A stretch of DNA of 64,000 bases from Quercus robur (taxonomy: Eukaryota; Streptophyta; Magnoliopsida; Fagales; Fagaceae): contig NC_065545.1 of the NCBI RefSeq assembly GCF_932294415.1, forward strand, positions 40,896,327 through 40,960,326. The letters run 5' to 3'. Each line of letters begins with the position of its first letter. Position 1 is the stretch's first letter. Position numbers and translations under genes: made by a program. The notes beneath the pieces are model-generated. The model searched no databases. It had not been told where the DNA came from and saw only the letters and a list, made by a program, of their open reading frames with translations. Below are positions 53,963-64,000 of the stretch, one piece after another.

Positions 53963-56900
53963 TCATGGTACCAGATCACCTGCAATCTCACCTGCAAAGG
54001 ATAATCAACAAAAGACATTAAAAGGGGAAGTGTCAACATTAATTACCATATTCTCATGAGAATTAACATGATAAGACCGCAGTTTTAGCATTATGCACAT
54101 TGGGCAGTGGAAAAAGAGTGGGCTGAGAGTAGATGTGGGTCAAAGATTCACTAGTATCCTCATTTCATATAAAATACACATGCAGACAAGTGAATCATAA
54201 TCAAACTGTGTAGAAGGGACTAACAATAATGCATAAGCATCCCCATCTCCCCCAAAAACACTAGGGAAGTCTGAAAATTAACCCCATGTCACATATAATC
54301 AGGCTTTGAAGTTGACACATACCATGACATACTTTGGTGTCATAGGTTAAAAGAAATTGCTTCATGTAAAGAAATCTACTCCCCCCCCTCTCTAATACTC
54401 AGCTGGCATTAACTCTTTAAGGGGAAATTTTCAAATCTTCAAGGATGTCCTATAAACACAGGAAAAGACTACATTATATCTTAAATTGCATTACAAACAA
54501 TTCAAATGAATTAAATGAGAACAATTGAAATTAATCTGTTCATAATAATAAATAGAACAACTGAGAGATTCAAGGAAGGAAACATTAAAAGTTTATTTTT
54601 AATTCCAAATTTAAGAGGGAAGATAATGACGCGCACGTGTGTGTGTATACACAAACATATGCACCCACTAGGTTTTGAACTCACAACCTCAACCTCCACT
54701 ATTTCTTATGGGAGAAGGAAGTATCATTTGTGCTAGAGTTCATTGGTGATGCAAAGCATACAATGGAATAAGTTTTTGTCAAGATTTGTCCAATCCTATA
54801 AAATATTTTAGAGCAAATCAGATTTAACTCTGAATCCTTACCATGCATGGATTTAATGAAGTAATCCAACTCTGAGAAGCAAATTGTTCCTTGAACCAAA
54901 GGGGTTGGCTGTTGGTAAACAAAGAATGAAAAATGGCGGCGATCAGGATCACTGTTTGGCTTGGCCATCTCAACAATTCTCATGTATCCTTCTCTCTCAT
55001 AACATGAAAGAGCATTCTCACCAGCTACAGTCAATCCTCGATCCCAGGCCGAGTTCAAAACCTGTAAAACAAATCAGCATCTATCACCTATACTGAAGAG
55101 ATTAATCCATCCACATATTTGAGCAAAACAAAATATTTAACTGAACATGCACGGCATCAACATGCAATTCTAGGTAGTATGTCAAAGGCTGCTATTGTTA
55201 ACCCTCAAAAGAAAAACCTATATATAAGTAACCTATAGAGTAAATGGGAAGTCCAAAGGCAATAAACGAGGCCATCACCTGCCGACTTAAACCTTCTGGG
55301 TCAGCCAATGCTTCATCATTTTCCAGACCAGAAACTTGCAATCTCAAGCAAACAAACTTCAATGTCACCGAGTGTTTTCTCAGGACCTCAAAAACTGGAG
55401 AGTATCCATTTTGGTTTGTAGGGTTATAGAATCCTGCTGTTAATTCCGCGGCATGGCTAGCAGTCTTGTACCACCAATGAATTGCAGGAACCTGCACATC
55501 AGAATCTTTTATAAATTTATATAATAGTTTATTTATTAACGTGCATGAACTCCAGTATAAGATATTCATTAAGAAACACTATCACCAAGCATCTACTTCG
55601 AAGACTAAATGGCCATAATTATTAAACACAACCTCCTAACTGGGATGGTTCTGGTTCCAGTCATGGTTATGTCCTAGTTTATAAGTTCTCAAAAGACTGC
55701 ACATTCTCAACTAATGCAAGCATGCACCACAACCAGAATCAAACACCATCCCACCATAAGATTGGTCTATAGGCAGAACCTTCCATTGGTAGGAATCATG
55801 TTCAATTTTTAAAAAATCCACGGTGATAAAAGGTCCTCTTTTTTGTTTTTCTTTTCTTTTTCATTTCAAAGTGTGCTAGGGACAAAGACAAGCACACTAA
55901 GCCCCAAGAACACAGAGTTGGTGCATGATTGGAAGTGGGAGCAGGAGCAAAAACTGAAACTTGTAATATACCATGTTCGAGAGGTCCCTAAAGCGTTCAA
56001 GAGGTTACGCACATGTAAATTAATTTCAAATTTTCGTAGCTAAAAACTTACAAAACATCATAATAGATAAAAGGCTAAAATACAAAACTCACGCTCTATG
56101 TTTAACCAATATTCATTTCAATCTTTTAACTTTACTTTCATTCATTTCAATCCTCTAAGTTTCAAATTTATTCAATTAAGGCCTCTCCATCAACTTTTGT
56201 TAAATGTTACAGTTAATTGTCCAAATTTTTTATTTTTTTCTGATTAAAAAAATTCAGTTAATGATTGAAAAATATTTTCTAGATTTTTTTTAAAAACAAT
56301 TTTAACGGAAGTTGACGAAGATACTTCAATTGAATAAACTTGAAACTTAGAGGGCAGAAATGAATGAAAGCAAAGTTTGAGGACTAAAATGAATTCTAGT
56401 GAAACTTAGAGGATGAGTTTTGCATTTTAGTCTAGATAAAACGAAGTGTATTTTAAATGGTCCCTAGGGAATTAACTTTATCTTCCTTATCAGAAAACTA
56501 AATAAATAACATTGAAGAAATCTGAAGATAAAAAGGAATGCGGTCCAATCAAGTCAGGTACCTGGTTTAAACTGTAAAATCAGGATTTCACTGGATTTGC
56601 CTAATTAGGTCTAAATTGCATGTTAGGCAGAATCAAACCCCATTCAGTAAATTATGTAAGACATTTATTTAAAAACTAATAAAAGAAGTAAAAAAATGAC
56701 AAGTTAATTAAGGAGGTACAAAGAGTATGATTTGGAATTAGGTAAATTGGTGGAGAAGAAAACGCATGGTCGACCCCAACCATTGAGGATCTATAACTGA
56801 CCTCAAAAGTTATGGGACTAAGGTGTTGCATATATGCTGTGTGTCTATAAGAAGATGATCGAAAGGTCCCCATAGCATTTAAGTACATATTTGTACATTT

Positions 56901-57721
56901 ATTCCAAAAAGTCATAGCTAAAAAACTTTAAAAAACATTATAATAGATAACAACTAAGTGTATATTAAATGGTCCCTAGGAAAGTAATTTATCCTTGGGA
57001 CCAGGGATCAGAAAGCTAAATAGTAATTTAGTCCAATCAAGTCAGGTAGCTGGTCAGCTGGGTAGACCTGCAAAATCAGAATTTGACTGGATTCACCCAA
57101 TCAGGCCCAAATTGCAGGTTAGGACGAATCTAACCCCATCCAATAAATTATGAAAGTCGTGTATATCATACTAGTAAAAGTAGTAAAAAAAGACATGTTA
57201 ATTAAGGAGGTGACAAAGAGTAGGATTTTGGATAGGGTGGAATGGTGGAGACAAATACATGTGATTGAATATGAATTAATAATGACAATTTTAAATTGGA
57301 ATAGAATTCTTAAGGTGCACTTTTCTGTACTTCCAAAAATAACCTTATTGTCTAATTGAAGATTAATTAAATTAAGGTTATAAAGGTAAAACGAGAATTT
57401 AAAAATAAAATTTAAATTCCATAAAATTATAACACATTTTATACTTAAAACTATAAATCACTTGCAGTTAAAACTTAAAAATGTTTTTTTTTTATTGAAA
57501 CGACACACATGAAACGGTTTGCAAAGAAAATAAAGCAACAAAGTACAAACCCCATTGAGCACTTTTTTATACAACTGAAGTAAATTTTTTTTTTTTTTTT
57601 TTAAAGTAATGGCTCCTCAAACTTCCATGTAAAGGGAAGCTTTCTCATTTTCTCAACCAATGTATAACCAAATTCAGCACTGTGCCCCCCCCCCCCCCCC
57701 CCCCCCACCCCACCCCCACCA

Positions 57722-57762
<41 letters not shown>

Positions 57763-60700
57763 GTTGGTCAATACTAGTTTATTTGAAGGAAGTTTCATTG
57801 GACTGTTTCTTGTGATTTATGGTGGTTCTGCACAAATATGCCAGCAGAACCAAATTAACAAGTAAAGGTGCTCACTTGTTCTTTCTTTCTCTTGTAATAG
57901 AAAAAAAATCTCGCTCTCTCCCCCCCCAACCTAGACAGCTGTACCTGATATCTCCTTTGTAGCACTGTCTTGAATGAGATTTAAACGTTTTTATATGATG
58001 TCAAAGCTTCAATTTTTTGTATTCTGGTATATCAATTGGAGTTTGAATGGGTTAGGGGTTCTATTCAAAAGAGCAGCATCATGTCTGCAAAGACCCAGCC
58101 ACAACCACCTATCATCATCTTTAAGCATCCACCAACCCCATTTCTCTTGCTCCACCTTGCTTCCAAGGTACTTTTCCATCAAAGAACCACTCAGCCATTT
58201 CCACCACAGTATTCATATTAAGTTAATCTTATAGTATCAAAGACTGAGATTGGATCAACCTATTAGCAGAACATGCTCAGTTTCCCATTTATTCTAAATT
58301 TCAACATAAAAATTATTTAGAAAATAATAAATGGGCAAAACTTAGGTAAAATACCTTAAGTGTGGTTCCTTAGGTTCCCCAATTACATCACAACATGTGG
58401 TCAATATACACATAAGCATAAACGGTGTTAACCTCAACTTAAACCCTAACAAATTTTTAGATCTGAATCATCTGGTTGAAAAAAAAAAAAAAAAAAAAAC
58501 CAGCCAGATGTCACTCCTCCTCCTCCTTCCCTCCCAACCTCTCTAAGCTCTGCAACACTGCCACCAACTTCCTCTCCCTCTCAGGCAAGTTCCCAGGCAG
58601 TACAAGATCTCGAGATTGACATCCGCCACAACCCCATCGACACTAAACCTCCTTCCTCTTGCACTCATAAACCTTGGCTTTCATCCTCCAATGGCATGGG
58701 GGCATCACCAACCCACCACCCACTAGGCCTCACCTGGATCAATCCCAAAACTTCTCTCACCTCCACTGCTCACCAACACCAGTCTTCTGATTGTGTCAAA
58801 ATCTCTCACTTCTGGGTTTTGCTTTTCATGGGTTGGATTTCAGTTAATTGATTAAGGTATTGAACCGGATTCATCTGCTTCTGGGTTTTCCTTTCCTTTT
58901 ATTTTTTTTGGATTGGATTTAGTAGTGTTGGAAATTTTGGGTTGATAGGGTTTTGGTCTTCAAGGGGACACTGGAGATGTTTCTGGAGAGGGAGAGGATG
59001 TCAGTGACAGAGTGGTGGAGCTTAGAGAGGTTGTGAGGGAAGGAGGAGGAGGAGGAGGTTGAGGTTTGAGAGTGACAGTGGCTGGTTGGGTTTTTTTTTT
59101 TTTTTTAAATCAGGCAAGGGTTAAAAATGAGGTTAACACTGTTTGCTGACATGTATAAATTGACCACATTTAGTGATGTAATTAGGGAACCTAAGGAACC
59201 ACACCTAAGTTACTATAACTAAGTTTTGCCCATAATAAATTATAACTTTAAAAAAAACATATGGCATAATGATTGCAGAGGCTGTTTGGTGGTGGTTTGA
59301 ATCAATTTTTGACAAAGAAATCAGTAGTGGTCTGGTGGTGATAAAGGAGGAGATAGGTTACACAACATGTCAACAGCACAAGCTTTCCATATTTTCCCAT
59401 GCACTTCTTATTTGTTTCCAATTAACTTTTACATTAGGAGTGAAAAAGTACCCTCTTTTTTTTTTTTTTTTTGATAGGTAATAAAGAAAAATTTATTAAT
59501 AAAATTAACTGCAAGTACACTGGAAGAATAAACTAACAGAGCATCATGGTAAAGCTCTAAAACTACAAAAATCAACAAGCTCAACTAAACTAGCAAAAGA
59601 AAACATCCCTGAGGCTGACATCCACTCAAGAAGTGTCCTTGTAAAGAAAGCTTTCAGCTCTATCATAGTCCTCTCGCACTCATCAAAGCTCTTTGTATTT
59701 CTTTCCCTCCAAATACCACATCAAACAACGAGGAATAGCTTTTCAAATTTCAACACACTGATGACACCCAAAACCACCTTGCCAACAAGCTAATAAATCA
59801 ATAACCCTCCTAGGCATCACCCAATATATCTCAAACAGGGCAAAAACAAAATCCCACATTTCTCTAGCCAAGGTGCAATGCATTAACAAATGATCTACCA
59901 TTTCCTCATCCCTCTTACACATGCAACACCCAACTAACCAGGATAATATTATGCTTCCTCAAATTCTCCACTGTTAGAATGTTCCCTATAGAAGCCACCC
60001 AGAGGAAGAAAGACACTTTAGAGGGGACTTTGGCTTCCAAATATTTTCCCTAGGGAATTGAACACCACATAAGGGAGCTAACATATTATAAAAAGAACAA
60101 ACCTCAGTCACTTCACTAGAATATAAAAGATCCAGGAAAACCATAAGAGATTCCAAATCCCAATCCTGGACTGCCTAATAAAATTTTATTGCCAGAAAAT
60201 CGAACCATTCATTAACTTCATATGATCTGATACAAGAGCTTCCTTATTCTGAGCAATACAATATAATTCTGGAAAAGACTCCTCCTTAAGAGAAGTATCA
60301 TCGCACCACACATCCAACAAAAACTTTACTCTTGTACCATCACCCACATTGAATTTAATAAATTGAGAAAATTTAATCCACCCCAGCTGGATGAATTTCC
60401 AGAGGCTCACCCCATATGTCCCAGTGGCTGGTTTTGTACACCAACCACCTCCCATACAGCCATACTTCAGATCCACCACTCGCCTCCAAAACGAGTCCCT
60501 CTCTAGTTGGCCTCCACAACCACTTAAACAATAGTGCCTCATTAAAAATTTTGAGCTTTCTTACAGCCAGCCCACCATTTTGATAAGGCAAATATATTTT
60601 ATCCCAACTAACCAAGTGTAGCTTAGACTCCTCCCCCAACCCGCTCCACAGGAAGTCTCATTGTAGTCTCTCAAGACAAAGGGCTATATCATGTTGCAAG

Positions 60701-61788
60701 TAAAAAAATTGATAAAAAGACTATTGCAATAAAATTATGAATATCATTATTTTGGTTTTCAACATTAGACAGAATTTTCAGGACAAAAAAAAAGGAATGT
60801 TCTTTATTCTTAAAAGGATGGGGCTAGTACAAATTGCACAATGTAGGTGCATCATGTGAGTGCAAGTTCCTGAATATTAAATCAAAGAGAACAGTTGAGT
60901 TGTAAAATTAGATATGGTTAAAGAGAGAAAAGGAGAAAAGAAGAATGGAGAGGGAGAAACAGATTTGAGAAAAAGGTGTAAGGCTACATAAGTCAATCCC
61001 TCACCTTAGCACATATTTATATTGGGGTTTATGGCATGATTACAAGAGTGCTAATGTAAATAAATGTGATTAAAAAATATAATACAAACTAACTCTAACA
61101 AGTAGCCAAATCATAAAACAAGACCAACTGAATGACTGAAATGATCAGGGTGCAATTCATCCACCAGAACCAAATTTAAAAATCAAATATACTCCCTAAA
61201 CTAAGTTCAGTAATTCAGCCAAAATTCAAGCACAGGTAGACTTGTTTTGGAGGCAATGAAAGTGATAGTGGCAATGGAGGTTAATTCAGAGAGGAACTGT
61301 GATCGACAGAGGTTGGTGTGAAAAGATAGGCAGTGCCTGAAATGTCAGCAAAATACTATGGATTTTTCTTTTGACTTTCAATGGCATCTCTAAAATGATT
61401 ATTGGTTATAATTTGTATAAGGAACACCAACAGAATTTAGTGACTTGAGAAAGTCATAAAGAGAGATGAAAATACAACTTAACATACTAAATATTGGATA
61501 GATGTATTGAGATGCACCAATGCTTACCTTAATAATTATTTTTATTTCATCAAATGCAAGGCTTGCAAGAGACAAAACGTTATCTGCATGGTCTATTAAT
61601 GTCTGTGCATACCAATGGAGGAAAAAGCGGCCATAGTAGCTATCATAATCACCTCGTTCGCAAAAGAACCCAGTTTCATGTGGCCTAGAATTGTATTGAC
61701 CGGCATTATCAGGACACTTACCCCAGAATGAGTGCCCCCGCAATTTAGATGCTCTGCACAGACTTTGTTGTAGATACTTATCATAGCA
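53963..61788 (-). CDS. Beta-amylase, 3' portion (four exons); 5' exons outside the window
   Basis: Glycoside hydrolase family 14 releases maltose from starch ends; plant members include active, inactive and regulatory forms. Minus-strand exons are 61788-61528, 55491-55279, 55061-54842 and 53991-53963; all splice in frame and give 240 residues. Key blocks are [10 protein letters not shown] and [66 protein letters not shown], and AGENALSCY, which holds the second catalytic glutamate. It ends [11 protein letters not shown], completed by the tiny last exon. The donor CATG|GTAAGG and acceptor TTTGCAG|GT were chosen because they give this family-typical end. The first catalytic glutamate would be in the missing part. 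The Arabidopsis subfamily (BAM2/BAM4-like) is uncertain. Confidence 0.93.
54585..54745 (-). mobile_element. SINE-like element in the last beta-amylase intron
   Basis: Minus strand: CTCTAGCACAAATGATACTTCCTTCTCCCATAAG, then a B-box-like GTGAGTTCAAAACC, a TGTGTATACACACACACGTG stretch and an A-rich end (T-rich near 54590-54600). This is the plan of a tRNA-derived SINE found widely in dicots. No target duplication was fixed. Confidence 0.5.
55970..57255. repeat. Tandem duplication within the 6-kb beta-amylase intron
   Basis: Copy 1 is 55970 to about 56745, copy 2 about 56855 to 57255. Shared blocks are GAAAGGTCCCC/GAGAGGTCCCT, TAGCTAAAAAACTT, AACATYATAATAGATAA, TAAATGGTCCCTAGG, GTCCAATCAAGTCAGGTA and TTAATTAAGGAGGT-ACAAAGAGTA. 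Copy 1 has a Mutator-type MITE inserted at 56073-56432 that copy 2 lacks. Confidence 0.78.
56073..56432. mobile_element. Mutator-type MITE, 360 bp, 9-bp target duplication
   Basis: The left half (GGCTAAAATACAAAACTCACGCTCTATG...) and the inverted right half (GACTAAAATGCAAAACTCATCCTCTAAG...) are complementary over most of the element, so the copy could fold into one long hairpin. The 9-bp duplication TAGATAAAA flanks it (56064-56072 and 56433-56441). The paralogous intron segment at about 56940-56960 is the empty site. It is non-coding. Confidence 0.85.
57685..57759. repeat. Poly-C followed by poly-A tract
   Basis: C22 (57685-57706), a short C/A mixture, then an A run of about 38 (57722-57759), within the beta-amylase intron. 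The length may be unreliable in the assembly. Confidence 0.85.
58333..59231. mobile_element. Mutator-type non-autonomous element, 899 bp, with GC-rich cargo
   Basis: The tips GGGCAAAACTTAG (left) and, inverted, GGGCAAAACTTAG (right) begin inverted arms of at least 130 bp (GTGTGGTTCCTTAGGTTCCC, ATTACATCAC, TGTGGTCAAT). Similarity continues inward through a CCTCCTCCTCCTTCCCT...CCTCTCTAAGCTC region to about 58580. The 9-bp duplication ATAATAAAT flanks it (58324-58332 and 59232-59240). The GC-rich interior (about 58580-58800) differs from the AT-rich intron around it and may be captured gene sequence, but I cannot name a parent. It sits inside the beta-amylase intron. Confidence 0.87.
59456..60690 (-). 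mobile_element. 5'-truncated LINE in beta-amylase intron
   Basis: Minus-strand L1-type remnant in the same orientation as the host gene. It carries RT C-terminal and linker blocks ([63 protein letters not shown]), then decayed zf-RVT sequence. The tail is the T run 59456-59472. It has several stops and one frame change. Target duplication not found. It is related to 27814-29150 and 62118-63560. Confidence 0.8.
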
Positions 61789-61820
61789 CTGCCATAAATG
61801 CAATCAATATAAGTGGAAGG

Positions 61821-62045
61821 AATTATAATGAGCACAGTTTTAATTTTGAAATAACAAGCAATGCACGGTTTTTGTTGAAAAATCAATGAGATTAGACATA
61901 AACATGTACAGAACTACAGAAGTTCAATACAATTATAATGAGCATAATTTCAAATTTCAAATAAGTAGTCATGCAAGCTTTTGCTGCAAAACCAATGTGA
62001 CAATATAAACATGTATAGAATTTCCCGATCATAAGATTACTATAT
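61821..62045. repeat. Tandem duplication beside the beta-amylase exon
   Basis: Copy 1 (about 61821-61917) and copy 2 (about 61931-62035) share AATTATAATGAGCA, TTTCAAATAA/TTGAAATAACAAG, TGTTGAAAAATCAATG/TGCTGCAAAACCAATG and ATAAACATGTA.AGAA. Copy 2 ends TTTCCCGATCATAAGATTA, and a third piece, AATTTCCCAATCAT, is the site into which the next LINE inserted (its continuation AAGATTAG lies at 63576). Confidence 0.7.
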
Positions 62046-62117
62046 CATGTAATTGATTAATATCTCATGGCCTTGCTAACTGATAGATGATAGGTAAGGC
62101 AAAAATTTCCCAATCAT

Positions 62118-63560
62118 TTTTTTTTTTTGATAAATAACGTAAGAATATTATTAATAATAAAAATTACCAAACCGAGTACATTGGGGATGTACTATGGGGG
62201 CACAAATCAAGAAACAAAAGAACAACAGTCAAGAAAAATAGAAAAGGAAGAACAAGAAAAATGAGAAAAAACCACACTCCATTCAAAGAGAGTGCGTAAG
62301 AAAAAGGATTTAATCTCCAGCAAAGAGCGTTCGCAACCCTCAAAGCTTCTAGCATTCCTTTCACGCCAAATGCACCAAATCAAGCAATGAGGCACTAATT
62401 TCCGAACATCAATGTGACGATGTCGCGCAAACTTTCCTTCCCAAGCCTCAAAACAACTCAAGAACAGTATGAGGCATAACCCATCGAATACCAAACAAGC
62501 AGAAAACCAAAGACCACAACTCCCAAGCTATGGAACAATGAAGTAGAAGATGATCCACCGACTCCCCACACCTCTTACACATATAGCACCAGTCAAGCAC
62601 TATCACTCGCCTTTTACAAAGGTTATCTATTGTTAAGATCTTACCTAAGGAAGCAGACTGAGAAAAGAAAGCTACCCTTGGAGGAACCTTCGATTGCCAT
62701 ATCATTTTCCATGGAAAGGAAACAAGATTAGGAGCGTAGAAGGAACTATAATAACCTCTAACCTCAAAACCTCTATTCCTTGCAGCCTTCCAACAAACCT
62801 TATCTGGGCCAAACCCCTACACTGACGAAGAATATACCAACTCCATAAACCGATCAAAGGCTTCTTCTTCCCAATCTTGTGGTGGACGACGAAATTGCAC
62901 ATTCCAGTGAAATCTCCCAACCGACCAATCCATAACTTCAGCCACCGAGGAATCCTTTGACCTACTAAGATAGTAAAGCTTTGGAAAGGCCTCTTGGAGG
63001 GTACAATCCCCACACCGCACATGCTTCCAAAATTTCACTCTAGTACCATCCCCCACATCATAAACAAGAAATTTAGAGAAGTTCAACCAGCCACTTCTAA
63101 TGTATCTCCACAAGCTGACCCCATAAGGACTTGTCACCTTCTTCGTACATCAACCACCCCAAATATTCCCATATTTTGCCTCTATAACCCTCCTCCATAA
63201 AGCATCAGTCTCCGAGCCATACCTCCACAACCATTTACCTAGTAAGGCAGAATTAAAGGTACCCAACCGTCTAATACCCAACCCCCCAACCTGCAAAGGC
63301 CTACAAACCTTGGCCCAATTAAGTAAATGAATTTTAGGTTCACCTCCAATCCCATTCCACAAAAAATCTCTCTGTAATTTCTCCATACGCTTAGCCATCT
63401 TACCTGGTAAAGGAAGAAGGGAAAGAAAGTATATAGGTAAAGAAGATAGTGAGCTTTTAATGAGTGTCACCTTACCCCCTTTAGATAAATACATTCTCTT
63501 CCAACCTGCTAATCTCCTCTCCATTCTCTCTAGGATAGGATTCCAAACAGACAAATCCTT
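62118..63560 (-). mobile_element. 5'-truncated LINE with perfect 15-bp target duplication
   Basis: Minus-strand L1-type fragment flanked by AAATTTCCCAATCAT at 62103-62117 and 63561-63575. It starts in the RT C-terminal part ([46 protein letters not shown]), continues through [17 protein letters not shown], and ends with zf-RVT sequence (KVPPRVAFFSQSASLGKILTIDNLCKRR, CYMCKRCGESVDHLLLHC) and LIWCIWRERNARSFEG. Stops and frame changes separate these. The A tail is the T run starting at 62118. A 3' hairpin lies at 62175-62193. It is in an intron of the beta-amylase gene, same strand. Confidence 0.92.
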
Positions 63561-63575
63561 AAATTTCCCAATCAT

Positions 63576-64000
63576 AAGATTAGTTTTCTAAACAATAACA
63601 TGTATTTGGTATTCCATGCAAGTATTAGCATGTTTGTATTTTTCTGTCAGTGTATGTGTGCTTTTGTGATGTAAGTATGCATTCATGTTATGTTGCATGT
63701 ATATATTGTGAAAATTTCAGTTTGGAAAGTAACAATGTAAAGTAGGACCATGTCAGAGATAGAAAGATTAGGGGCAGCATATTATTTGTATACATATATC
63801 AATACTTTTTTTGATACATTTTAAGTGGGGGAGGGGGGCTCCATACCCTGGACGTCTCCATTGAAAACACCTGGAAATGCATTTGACCTAAAGGTAATTG
63901 GTGTGCACATATATCAATACTAACGGTTCTGAAACAAACCCTTATAAAATGATGACCCAATGGATAGCAGTATGGCCTAGTGCATTTCTTTTCCATACAT
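63576..64000. other. Beta-amylase intron sequence, right edge
   Basis: I searched the minus strand for the expected preceding exon (the PGIGEFQ-type end before CYDKY) and did not find it. The remaining 5' exons must lie beyond the window. Confidence 0.5.

Noticed and set aside
59456..63575. Minus-strand frames considered as genes between beta-amylase exons
   Set aside because: All match LINE reverse transcriptase, linker or zf-RVT sequence with stops, and lie within introns of the gene.

Overview
The window is nuclear DNA of a flowering plant. It is AT-rich and has spliced genes with GT-AG introns, an organellar PPR-DYW editing factor, and dense plant-type LINEs, tRNA-derived SINEs, hAT and Mutator-like elements, and MITEs. 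The genes point to a eudicot. The SINE and MITE consensus types look like those I associate with woody rosids, possibly Fagaceae, but that placement is an inference from memory.

Four real genes are visible. (1) An F-box/LRR gene at 15969-17225 (+), resembling Arabidopsis At3g48880, with a likely 5'UTR intron. (2) An intronless PPR-DYW gene at 31345-33630 (-), like At1g71420. (3) Head-to-head with it, a seven-coding-exon RRM+AlkB gene at 35723-41354 (+), the plant ALKBH8 wobble-uridine hydroxylase that lacks the methyltransferase half of the animal protein. (4) The 3' part (four exons, 240 residues) of a beta-amylase gene at 53963-61788 (-), whose 5' exons lie beyond the right edge. I see no operon-like or pathway link between them.

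The rest is mobile DNA, much of it with readable boundaries. Left part: an LTR-like segment (1-950); a GCCCATGGGC-rich repeat (1.4-2.3 kb) between direct repeats; a duplicated block with two nested insertions (2.7-4.7 kb); a hAT element with 8-bp target duplication (5250-6399); and a structurally complete LINE with a perfect 15-bp target duplication (7105-13010), both of whose ORFs are in frame throughout and broken only by nonsense codons. A SINE sits just beside that LINE (13095-13268). Middle: three copies of the F-box promoter region (one inverted); a 2.9-kb Mutator-like element with ~600-bp terminal inverted repeats carrying a broken DAR-GTPase (MTG1-type) copy (21611-24486); LINE 3' fragments; and a 5S rRNA relic (31143-31260).

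Right part: a 13-unit satellite-like array with a three-unit (~510 bp) higher-order period just downstream of ALKBH8 (42251-44456); a receptor-kinase scrap at 46.7 kb; an exact 204-bp tandem duplication (48143-48550); and a 1.94-kb solo LTR (48927-50866). The two large beta-amylase introns at the right hold LINE fragments, Mutator-type elements of 360 and 899 bp with 9-bp target duplications, and local tandem duplications. I found no CRISPR array, prokaryotic feature or organellar insertion. The most interesting observations are the frame-preserving nonsense decay of the LINE, the gene-carrying Mutator-like element, the higher-order satellite, and a LINE 3' hairpin with compensatory changes between two copies.
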